DNA from: Bacteroides sp. OF04-15BH
Lineage (GTDB): Bacteria > Bacteroidota > Bacteroidia > Bacteroidales > Bacteroidaceae
Length of the DNA: 17,419 bases
Direction of reading: 5' to 3'
Assembly: GCF_003477995.1 (NCBI RefSeq)
Contig: NZ_QUEM01000044.1
Coordinates: 475-17,893, forward strand
This document shows positions 7,848-13,981 of the stretch, piece after piece. The notes beneath the pieces are model-generated. The model worked only from the letters and a program-made list of their open reading frames with translations. It was not told where the DNA came from and searched no databases. The stretch's first letter is position 1. Each line of letters opens with the position of its first letter. Position numbers and translations under genes: made by a program.

Positions 7848-7903
7848 ATGATAATAAACAACTTATAAGAAAATCAGGAAGGAAAACGAGGAAAATCATT
7901 CCC

Positions 7904-7922
7904 TACTATGGAAATACTATGG
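7904..7922 (+). promoter_or_regulatory. Paired TACTATGG operator-like repeats
   Basis: TACTATGG occurs at 7904-7911 and 7915-7922, repeated with an 11-bp period (one helical turn), directly upstream of the -33 region of the excision-operon promoter. Position fits an activator site. In CTnDOT this operon is controlled by RteC, but the known RteC site is not the same sequence as far as I can tell. Confidence 0.5.
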
Positions 7923-7923
7923 A

Positions 7924-7953
7924 TTGTGCCTGCGCGGAGTTGCGCACCTTTGC
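7924..7953 (+). promoter_or_regulatory. Promoter of the excision-type operon
   Basis: TTG at 7924-7926 (-33) and CACCTTTGC at 7945-7953 (-7, one mismatch to TAnnTTTGC) are separated by 18 bp, near the usual spacing. A purine-rich GGAAGG at 7968-7973 sits before the ATG at 7976. Confidence 0.5.
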
Positions 7954-7975
7954 AGCGTAACCAATACGGAAGGAT

Positions 7976-8329
7976 ATGGAAATAATAACGATGGACAATG
8001 AGGTCGTGAAGACGATGATGGAGAAGATAGACCGCATAGCGGACTATGTTTTCAAGAAAGACAATGTGCCGAAGGAGGAAGCGGAAATCCTGCTGACGAG
8101 CGAGGAGGCGGCGGACCTGCTGAAAATCAGCACGAGGACACTGCAACGGATGCGAAAGGACAAGACTATTCCCTACATGATGGTGAGAAGCAAGTGCCGG
8201 TACAGACTGACGGATCTGGAGGAATGCGTGAGACGGAAAATCGTACACTGCAATCCCAAGACGCTGGAGGAGTTCAAGCATAACTACCTGATGACAAGAA
8301 AGGAGGCGGATGATGGAAGGGATTGGTAA
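7976..8329 (+). CDS. Excisionase-type helix-turn-helix protein (Xis2c-like position)
   Basis: A 117-residue DNA-binding protein. Residues 41-68 (TSEEAADLLKIS then TRTLQRMRKDKTIPY) form a winged-helix excisionase-type domain (HTH_17/MerR-like), with the wing in the following CRYRLTDLE segment. The N-terminal 35 residues form an amphipathic helix, likely for dimerisation. It is the first gene of an operon whose order (small HTH protein, small HTH protein, middle gene, topoisomerase) matches the CTnDOT excision operon xis2c-xis2d-orf3-exc, so a role in bending DNA at the element ends and in controlling transfer genes is likely. The next gene starts 20 bp before its stop. I see no element-specific feature that would allow the symbol to be given with certainty. 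Confidence 0.85.
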   Translation: MEIITMDNEVVKTMMEKIDRIADYVFKKDNVPKEEAEILLTSEEAADLLKISTRTLQRMRKDKTIPYMMVRSKCRYRLTDLEECVRRKIVHCNPKTLEEFKHNYLMTRKEADDGRDW

Positions 8330-8729
8330 GGATGTGTTCGAGGAATGGATGAAGCGCCTCATGGAACGGATTGACCGGCTGGACAGCATCATATCGGTGC
8401 TGATAAACAAGGAAGCGGCGGGCGTGAAGTACATGGACGGAGAACGGCTGTATGACAATCAGGACCTGTGCGAGATGCTGAGAACGAGCAAACGGTCGCT
8501 ACAGCGGTTCCGCAGCGAATACGGACTGCGTTACCAGAAAATCAGCCGCAAGACCTACTACAAGGAATCGGACGTGCTGGAGTTTATCAGCCGGAACATG
8601 GAAGAGGTGACGCAGGACGGCAAAAAGGTGCTGAAAGTGAAGGAAGGAACGGGAAAGAAAGCTCCGAGCAAAACGGCGAAAGGGAAAAAAGGAGGCAGAA
8701 GGAATACCGGGACTGAAAAGCGTACGTGA
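8310..8729 (+). CDS. Second helix-turn-helix protein (Xis2d-like position)
   Basis: A 139-residue DNA-binding protein overlapping its upstream neighbour by 20 bp, which suggests translational coupling. Residues 9-33 form an amphipathic helix; residues 46-74 (RLYDNQDLCEMLRTS, then KRSLQRFRSEYGL) are a winged-helix domain, with the wing in YQKISRKTYYKESDV. It resembles its neighbour and probably arose from the same ancestor. The last 35 residues are a Lys/Gly-rich basic tail (KKAPSKTAKGKKGGRR), likely disordered and able to contact DNA nonspecifically. In CTnDOT the gene in this position is xis2d, needed for excision. An ATG doublet at 8310 and 8313 makes the exact start uncertain by one codon. 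Confidence 0.85.
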   Translation: MMEGIGKDVFEEWMKRLMERIDRLDSIISVLINKEAAGVKYMDGERLYDNQDLCEMLRTSKRSLQRFRSEYGLRYQKISRKTYYKESDVLEFISRNMEEVTQDGKKVLKVKEGTGKKAPSKTAKGKKGGRRNTGTEKRT

Positions 8730-8907
8730 AACGGAGGCGAAAAGAGAAACCGGAAGTGGATGGTGAACCGGATGTAAACGGGAAGCTGAGGGTATGTCTG
8801 ATGCAAACCGGGACTGTAAGGTGAACGGGAAACCGGAACAAAAAGAAAAACAGACCTGCACGGGAATACCGGCGGGACTATGATCAAACAATAAAAAAAA
8901 TCAATCA
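8730..8907 (+). repeat. Repeat-rich spacer with an intergenic copy of the dispersed word
   Basis: A 178-bp gap inside an otherwise tight operon. It contains a perfect GGAGGCGAAAAGAGAAA at 8733-8749, five bases after the upstream stop and outside any gene. It also has short direct repeats reaching back into the upstream gene tail: GGAATACCGG at 8701-8710 and 8863-8872, and ACCGGGACTG at 8706-8715 and 8807-8816, plus several CCGGAA/ACGGGAA words. No promoter or terminator is evident; it could be degraded repeat expansion. Confidence 0.65.
8734..8749 (+). repeat. Intergenic perfect copy of the dispersed purine word
   Basis: GAGGCGAAAAGAGAAA with ACG before it and CCGG after it, five bases downstream of the second HTH gene stop (8729) and far from the next start (8908), so it is not protein-coding. 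Confidence 0.85.
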
Positions 8908-10728
8908 ATGGAACAGAAAAAGAAAAAGCAAGAGGATGTACTGGTCGTCCGCGACGAGAAGACGGGCGAAATCAGTGTGGTTGCCGGACTGGATGCCAGG
9001 GGCTATCCCAAGAGGGCACAGGCAAAGGCGGAACACTCGCAGGAGTTTTTGCGCTTTGACCGCCACGGGGATGCGATAGACAATTTCATGAGAAATTTCT
9101 ACCGTCAGTGTAAGGAGCCGACGCGATTCGGTTTCTACAGGGTGGCAGCGGACACGGTGGAAGCTCTGCTTCCGGTTATCAAGGACCTGCTGAAAGACCC
9201 AGTGGCGAATGCTGACCTGCTCGCACCGCATAAAGTGGATACATCGGCGTACCAGCAGGCTGAGGAACAGCAGACTACAGAGGAGGCGAAAAAAGAAAAT
9301 GCCGAAACGGAGACTGAAGAACAACAGACTGCGGAGGAGGTGAAAAGAGAAAATACTGAAACGGAGACTGAGGAACAGCAGGCTGCGGAGGAGATGAAAA
9401 GAGAAAATGCCGAAACGGAGGCTGAGGAACAGCAGGCTGAGGAGGAGGTGAAAAAAGAAAATACGGAAGAAAACAATGTGGAACAGAAAACGGACGAGAA
9501 AATGAAAGAAATGAAACAGAAAAATCAGGAACAGCAGCCGCAGGCAGCGGAAACGCAGACGGCACAGGGACAACAGCCCGCACAGGAAGGGCAAGCGCAG
9601 GCAAAACCGGAGAAACCGAACCTGATTGCGGACAGCGATGTGGACTGGAAGGAACTGGAGCAGTTCGGTGTGAAAAGGGAAAACCTGTCTGAAAAGGACA
9701 TGAAAGCCCTGATGAACTACGGGAAGACAAGGCTGGTGACGGTGGAACCGGTGCTGGGCGGAGAACGCTATGAGTTGCAAGCCCGACTCTCGTTGCAGAA
9801 AGCGGAAGACGGAAAGCTGAAACTTACCCCCCACTTCGTACGCCATGAGCCGAGACTCGACGTGCCATACAACGGCTATACATTCACGGACGAGGACAAG
9901 CAGGCACTGAAACAGACGGGTAACCTGGGCAAGCTGGTTAACGTTGCCGATACGAAGACCGGAGAGATGCGCTTGGCGTACGTAAGCATCGACCGACTGA
10001 CGAATGAGATAGTGGACGTGCCAACGAACAAAGTGCGCATCCCGAACCGGATCGGACTGACGGAACTGTCGAAGGCGGAACAGGAAATCCTGCGTGCGGG
10101 GCTGGCACTGCCCAAGGAGGTGACACTGAAGGGCGGGCGCAAGTTCGAGGCCATGCTGCAGGTGAACGCTGACAAGCGCGACGTGGAGTTTGTGCCGGAG
10201 CATCTGTGGCAAGGACAGTCGCAGCGACGCGGAAACGGACAGGAGAAAAAACAGAAAAGCCCGGAAGCCTCGGATGCTACCGGACAGCAGCAGAAGGAAG
10301 ACGGGAATCAGGAGAACGGACAGCGGCGCAACCGCTCGTGGACGAACGAGGACGGAAGCATACGTCCGATAGGCAAATGGAAGGACGACAAATTCACGGA
10401 ACAGCAGAAGGCGGACTATGTGGCGGGTAAGGTCGTGGTGCTTGCCAACGCGAAGGATGACAAGGGACAGCCCTGCACAAAATACCTGAAGTTCGACCGT
10501 GAGAAAGGCAGACCGCTGACCTATTCGGAAAACCCTGACCTGGCACAGACCGTTGCCCCGTCGAACGAGAGCCGCACACAGCTTGCGGTGAACAACGAGG
10601 GCAAGACGAACGAGGCCACCAGACATGTGAAGGAGCCGCTTCAGCAGGGACAGACCGCACCGAAGGACGACGCCCAGAAACAACAGCAGGAAAAACCGAA
10701 GAAGAGCAAAGGCATGAAGGTATCCTGA
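8908..10728 (+). CDS. DUF4099/DUF3945-type protein with KREN repeat array (orf3 position)
   Basis: A 606-residue hydrophilic protein with no signal peptide. Residues 1-110 are a conserved N-terminal region (LVVRDEKTGEISVV, then RFDRHGDAIDNFMRNFY). Residues 126-195 are four 18-residue repeats with cores EAKKEN, EVKREN, EMKREN and EVKKEN separated by acidic AETETEEQQ-type linkers; a Gln-rich linker follows. From about residue 244 (DWKELEQFGVKREN) there is a DUF4099-like and then a DUF3945-like region, with a further short conserved block near 475-560 (NEDGSIRPIGKWK). These domains are typical of Bacteroidetes conjugative elements and usually precede the topoisomerase gene; function is unknown. 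The C-terminal 60 residues are Gln/Lys-rich. The repeat array, in charged and probably disordered linker, may have expanded by slippage at the 54-bp unit. It is followed by the topoisomerase gene after 147 bp. Confidence 0.85.
   Translation: MEQKKKKQEDVLVVRDEKTGEISVVAGLDARGYPKRAQAKAEHSQEFLRFDRHGDAIDNFMRNFYRQCKEPTRFGFYRVAADTVEALLPVIKDLLKDPVANADLLAPHKVDTSAYQQAEEQQTTEEAKKENAETETEEQQTAEEVKRENTETETEEQQAAEEMKRENAETEAEEQQAEEEVKKENTEENNVEQKTDEKMKEMKQKNQEQQPQAAETQTAQGQQPAQEGQAQAKPEKPNLIADSDVDWKELEQFGVKRENLSEKDMKALMNYGKTRLVTVEPVLGGERYELQARLSLQKAEDGKLKLTPHFVRHEPRLDVPYNGYTFTDEDKQALKQTGNLGKLVNVADTKTGEMRLAYVSIDRLTNEIVDVPTNKVRIPNRIGLTELSKAEQEILRAGLALPKEVTLKGGRKFEAMLQVNADKRDVEFVPEHLWQGQSQRRGNGQEKKQKSPEASDATGQQQKEDGNQENGQRRNRSWTNEDGSIRPIGKWKDDKFTEQQKADYVAGKVVVLANAKDDKGQPCTKYLKFDREKGRPLTYSENPDLAQTVAPSNESRTQLAVNNEGKTNEATRHVKEPLQQGQTAPKDDAQKQQQEKPKKSKGMKVS
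9283..9460 (+). repeat. Tandem 54-bp repeats built on the dispersed purine word
   Basis: Four copies of GAGGYGAAAARAGAAA start at 9283, 9337, 9391 (GAGATG variant) and 9445, exactly 54 bp (18 codons) apart, all in the gene's own frame as E-A/V/M-K-K/R-E-N. A related VKREN occurs at about 9669-9683 in the conserved domain. Confidence 0.9.
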
Positions 10729-10747
10729 GTGCCACCACTAAATCCAT
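10729..10747 (+). repeat. Left arm of a 19-bp inverted repeat flanking the topoisomerase gene
   Basis: GTGCCACCACTAAATCCAT starts one base after the stop of the DUF3945-type gene. Its exact reverse complement is at 13075-13093, just after the topoisomerase gene, and its last 13 bases recur in direct orientation at 13513-13525. The remainder of the gap to 10875 shows no gene. Confidence 0.9.
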
Positions 10748-10875
10748 TACAAGAGAATAAACAACGGATTGAAACGGGGCCTCATGCGCCATGTACCGCA
10801 TATCCCACGGATAACCGGCGTACCCCGTTCCACTCCACAAGGAACAAAAGTATCAATGATTAAAACAGAAAATGT

Positions 10876-13011
10876 ATGATTACCATATTGGCAGAAAAAC
10901 CGAGCGTGGCACGTGAGATAGCACGCATCGCCGGAGCAACAAGAAAGGAAGAAGGATTTTATACAGGAAACGGATACCATGTGACATGGGCACTGGGGCA
11001 TCTGGTACAACCTGCCCTGCCTGAGGGCTACGGTTTCAAGGGATTCAGCAGGGACAGCCTGCCGGTGATACCGGAGGAGTTCATGCTGATACCACGCCAG
11101 GTAAAGACGGACAAGGGCTACAAGGCGGACGCGGCAGCGGTGAAACAGATAAAAGTGATTACGAAACTGTGGAACGAGAGCGACGGCATAATAGTGGCAA
11201 CGGACTGCGCACGCGAAGGGGAACTGATATTCAGATACCTGTATGCCTATACGGGCTGTACGCTGCCCTTCCGCCGCCTGTGGATAAGCTCGCTTACGGA
11301 CACCGCCATCCGCAAGGGATTGAAGGAACTGAAGGACGGGCATGAATATGATGACCTGTATCTGGCGGCAAAGGCACGCAGCGAGGCGGACTGGCTGGTG
11401 GGCATCAACGGCACGCAGGCACTGACCGTAGCCGCCGGACGGGGCACGTATTCGGTAGGACGCGTACAGACACCCACGCTGGGTATGGTCTGCAAGAGGT
11501 ACTGGGAGAACAGACGCTTTACGCCGGAACCGGTACACCAGCTGCATTTCTCGGTGACACCGGCGGGTACGGATACGATAGTGAAGTTCTCCTCGGTAAA
11601 GAAATGGCAGGATAAGGAAGAGGCGGCTGCATCATACAATAAGGTAAAGGCGAAGATGTGCGCCACCGTCACCAAGGTGGAAAAGAAGGAGAAGGTGGAG
11701 AACCCGCCGCTGCTGTACGACCTGACCACACTGCAGAAGGAGGCGAACACGAAACATGGATTCACGGCGGAACAGACGCTGGAGCTGGTGCAGAAGCTCT
11801 ATGAAGCGAAGCTCGTCACCTATCCGAGAACATCGAGCCGCCATATTCCGGAAGATGTGTTTGCTGAAATACCGCTGCTGTTTGAACGGCTGGCAGGACA
11901 CTCCGCCCTTGCGGAGAAAATCAGGGAACTGGGAGAACTGAACCGCCGTTGTGTGGATGCCTCGAAAGTGACTGACCACCATGCCCTGCTGGTGACACCC
12001 AACCGCCCGCTTGCCCTGTACAAGAACGAGCAGATCATCTACGACATGATTGTCGGACGCATGGTAGAGGCATTTTCGGAGGAATGTGTGAAGGATACGG
12101 CTACCGTAGTAGCGGAGGTGGTGCCGGACGCAGGCGAAAGATGCGAGAGCCTGACATTTGAGGCGAAAGGCTGCATCGTGCGCAAGGCAGGCTGGCGCGG
12201 CGTGTACGGAGAGTACGGCGAGGACAGCGGCAATACGGCATTGCTGGACTGGGCAGAAGGTGACACACTGGTGATGGCAGGATGCTCGATGAGTTCGGGC
12301 ATGACCCGACCGAAACCGCTGCATACGGAAAGTTCGCTGCTGGCAGCGATGGAGACCGCCGGACGCGATGATGTGGAGGATGAGGAGGCACGCCAGGCCC
12401 TAAAGGACTGCGGTATCGGCACACCCGCCACACGTGCCGCAATCATCGAAACGCTGCTCAGAAGGGAATACATGGTGCGTGTGAAGAAATCACTGGTGCC
12501 GACGGAGAAAGGGCTTGCCCTGTATTCCATTGTCAAGGAGATGGACATCGCCAATGTGGAGATGACCGGACGCTGGGAAGCGGAACTGGCAAAGATAGAA
12601 CAGGGAAAGACACCGCATGAGGCTTTTATGAGGGACATAGAAAGCTATACCCGCAAGATTACCACGGACCTGCTTGCGTGTGACCGTATTTTCGGGCACA
12701 AGGCATCGGGCTGTACCTGCCCCAAATGCGGCACGGGCACGATGCAGTTCTACGGCAAGGTTGTGCGCTGCGACAATCCGGAGTGCCTGCTACCCGTGTT
12801 CCGCCAGATAGCGGGCAAGACACTCACCGACGAGGAAATGACCGGTCTGTTGACGGAAGGAAAGACGGCGATGCTCGGCGGGTTCAAGAGCAAGCAAGGC
12901 AAGCTCTTCAGCGCTGCAGTAACTTTTGATGCGGAGTTCAATACGAAGCTGGTGTTTGCGGAGAGTAAAGGCGAAAGAAAAGGTACGAAAACGAAAGGAA
13001 GAAGAAAATAA
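10876..13011 (+). CDS. Topoisomerase III of the conjugative element (Exc-like)
   Basis: A 711-residue type IA topoisomerase, which passes DNA strands through a transient 5'-phosphotyrosine break. The TOPRIM domain begins at LAEKPS (E7) and has the ATDCAREGELIF motif near residues 108-119; the second position of the DxD pair is Ala, as is common in TopB-type enzymes where the motif reads DAG. The catalytic tyrosine is Y316 in LVTYPRTSS. A C-terminal zinc-finger-like group (C615, C618, C632, C637) precedes a basic tail. Size and position (after two HTH genes and the DUF3945-type gene) match exc of CTnDOT, which is needed for efficient excision in the natural regulatory setting. The gene lies between the two arms of a 19-bp inverted repeat and ends before a strong terminator at 13089-13118. 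Confidence 0.92.
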   Translation: MITILAEKPSVAREIARIAGATRKEEGFYTGNGYHVTWALGHLVQPALPEGYGFKGFSRDSLPVIPEEFMLIPRQVKTDKGYKADAAAVKQIKVITKLWNESDGIIVATDCAREGELIFRYLYAYTGCTLPFRRLWISSLTDTAIRKGLKELKDGHEYDDLYLAAKARSEADWLVGINGTQALTVAAGRGTYSVGRVQTPTLGMVCKRYWENRRFTPEPVHQLHFSVTPAGTDTIVKFSSVKKWQDKEEAAASYNKVKAKMCATVTKVEKKEKVENPPLLYDLTTLQKEANTKHGFTAEQTLELVQKLYEAKLVTYPRTSSRHIPEDVFAEIPLLFERLAGHSALAEKIRELGELNRRCVDASKVTDHHALLVTPNRPLALYKNEQIIYDMIVGRMVEAFSEECVKDTATVVAEVVPDAGERCESLTFEAKGCIVRKAGWRGVYGEYGEDSGNTALLDWAEGDTLVMAGCSMSSGMTRPKPLHTESSLLAAMETAGRDDVEDEEARQALKDCGIGTPATRAAIIETLLRREYMVRVKKSLVPTEKGLALYSIVKEMDIANVEMTGRWEAELAKIEQGKTPHEAFMRDIESYTRKITTDLLACDRIFGHKASGCTCPKCGTGTMQFYGKVVRCDNPECLLPVFRQIAGKTLTDEEMTGLLTEGKTAMLGGFKSKQGKLFSAAVTFDAEFNTKLVFAESKGERKGTKTKGRRK

Positions 13012-13074
13012 TGAGTAATTTTGCCACTGATTCATGTCATAATCTGTTTCAACCTGGTTGTACTTTTTATTTAC

Positions 13075-13093
13075 ATGGATTTAGTGGTGGCAC
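13075..13093 (-). repeat. Right arm of the 19-bp inverted repeat
   Basis: ATGGATTTAGTGGTGGCAC on the plus strand is the exact reverse complement of 10729-10747. Its last five bases are the first bases of the terminator stem at 13089-13097, so pairing with the left arm and folding of the terminator would compete in RNA. Confidence 0.9.
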
Positions 13094-13118
13094 CCGGAGG
13101 GATACCGGGTGCCTTTTT
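13089..13118 (+). terminator. Terminator of the excision-type operon
   Basis: GGCACCCGG (13089-13097) pairs perfectly with CCGGGTGCC (13105-13113) around a seven-base loop, then TTTTT at 13114-13118. The stop of the convergent cargo gene starts at 13119, so the two transcription units meet here. Confidence 0.9.
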
Positions 13119-13469
13119 CTAATCTTCCATCCAGCGATATTTGCGCGTGTATCCACCCTCCGTTTCAAAAATGCGGTCATCATCTGATAATACGCTTTTC
13201 AATATATGTCCAGCATCTTTGGCTGCTTGCTCAAAAGCGTAATCATGAGGTTTGCCAGCATTTATGTAACGGAAATACAATACTCCAAGTGGATAATGTT
13301 CCCAATAATAATTATCTCCACCGATAAAATCTCTTGCTGAGAACCATTCTCCCTTGCGATTTTTACACCAGCAATAAACGGCTCCTTGTAAAAAATCTCT
13401 TATACGCTGCATGTCGCTTGCGCTGATTCCATGAACAACTTTAATGGTTGTATTATCTCCTTTAAGCAT
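13119..13469 (-). CDS. Small conserved-looking protein of unknown function (cargo gene)
   Basis: A 116-residue soluble protein I do not recognise. It is rich in aromatic residues (YCWCKNRKGEWF, DNYYWEHYPLGVLYFRY), acidic at the C-terminus, with no membrane span or signal peptide. It runs against the surrounding plus-strand genes, is less GC-rich than them and has its own -7 element, so it looks like an inserted single-gene cargo unit between the topoisomerase and DUF1896 genes. It is bracketed by 13-bp inverted repeats (13075-13087 and 13513-13525). Small single genes placed this way in conjugative elements are often defence, anti-defence or regulatory genes, but nothing in the sequence decides this. 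The start at 13469 gives the best distance to the promoter element at 13495-13503. Confidence 0.7.
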   Translation of the reverse strand: MLKGDNTTIKVVHGISASDMQRIRDFLQGAVYCWCKNRKGEWFSARDFIGGDNYYWEHYPLGVLYFRYINAGKPHDYAFEQAAKDAGHILKSVLSDDDRIFETEGGYTRKYRWMED

Positions 13470-13494
13470 ATGGTTTTATATAAAAATTCTAATT

Positions 13495-13503
13495 GCAAAG
13501 TTA
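13495..13503 (-). promoter_or_regulatory. Bacteroides -7 promoter element of the cargo gene
   Basis: The minus strand reads TAACTTTGC, an exact match to TAnnTTTGC, 25 bp before the ATG at 13469. No clear -33 TTTG is seen. Confidence 0.55.
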
Positions 13504-13512
13504 TCAATAAAT

Positions 13513-13525
13513 CCACTAAATCCAT
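13513..13525 (+). repeat. Third copy of the inverted-repeat core
   Basis: CCACTAAATCCAT, identical to 10735-10747 and to the complement of 13075-13087. It lies six bases before the ATG of the DUF1896 gene, at a position comparable to the left arm ahead of the topoisomerase gene. Confidence 0.85.
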
Positions 13526-13531
13526 CATAAA

Positions 13532-13981
13532 ATGAAACAGAACAAGAAAACCGCTCCGGCGGAGCTGTCCTACTACGGGCTGTATCTGCTGGACTATCTG
13601 AGAAAATATCATCCGGACAAAGTATCAGACACCCCATTCATTACTGGAAGGGAGGAAGCCGCCTCGGAAACATTCGAGAAGGAAAGGACGGCGGGAAGTA
13701 CGGTGGAAGCCGCACAGGAGGAAGCCATGCGCGTCCTGCTCGAAGGGTTGCACTTCTCCCCCTACGCACTGTTGCTTGAGGTGGTGGAAAACGAGTTTTC
13801 CGAAGAGGTGCAGGAACAGGAACGCGAGGCGTTCTGCCGGGAGATATTCCCGCATCTGAAAAACCTGTTTGCCGGCTATCCCACAACGGACGACACATTC
13901 GCCCTGTCGCCCGAACACGACCTGCTCTATACGGAGCTGACGGGTGCGATAATGCTTTATCTGGAGGCTTATGGCGTTTAA
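13532..13981 (+). CDS. DUF1896-type protein
   Basis: A 149-residue soluble, acidic protein of the DUF1896 type (LSYYGLYLLDYLRKYHP, then a central EEAMRVLLEGLHFSPYALLLEVV block and an FPHLKNLFAGYP segment). The family is found almost only in Bacteroidetes conjugative elements, directly ahead of the large methylase/helicase gene; function is unknown. Its last 11 bp overlap the next gene (ATG at 13971), so the two are probably translated together. No -7 element is evident just upstream. The leader includes the CCACTAAATCCAT repeat. Confidence 0.85.
   Translation: MKQNKKTAPAELSYYGLYLLDYLRKYHPDKVSDTPFITGREEAASETFEKERTAGSTVEAAQEEAMRVLLEGLHFSPYALLLEVVENEFSEEVQEQEREAFCREIFPHLKNLFAGYPTTDDTFALSPEHDLLYTELTGAIMLYLEAYGV

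Larger units (their letters stand above)
4508..7870 (-). other. AT-rich three-gene defence-type cargo cassette
   Basis: A block of much lower GC than both flanks, transcribed as one minus-strand unit: SIR2-like gene (7817->6511), putAbiC-like gene (6542->5478, 32-bp overlap) and SHIIPKF/HNH-like gene (5405->4509). The left edge sits one base after the phosphoribosyltransferase stop; the right edge lies between the cassette promoter (7839-7847) and the excision-operon promoter region (from 7904). No transposase or clear terminal repeats are seen. Composition and gene types indicate horizontally acquired cargo. Confidence 0.75.

Noticed and set aside
9283..9460. CRISPR array
   Set aside because: Units are contiguous, in frame and with similar linkers; there are no unique spacers and no cas genes.
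8905..10683. 592-codon open frame on the minus strand, antisense to the DUF3945-type gene
   Set aside because: Leu/Phe/Arg-rich translation mirrors the purine-rich sense strand; no domain, and the sense frame has clear family features.
11200..11230. TOPRIM motif with Ala in place of the second Asp
   Set aside because: TopB-type enzymes commonly have a small residue here (DAG), so it does not signal inactivity.
12964..12985. GGCGAAAGAAAAGG near the topoisomerase 3' end, and GGCGAAAGGGAAAAA near 8673
   Set aside because: Too divergent; such strings are expected in lysine-rich tails.
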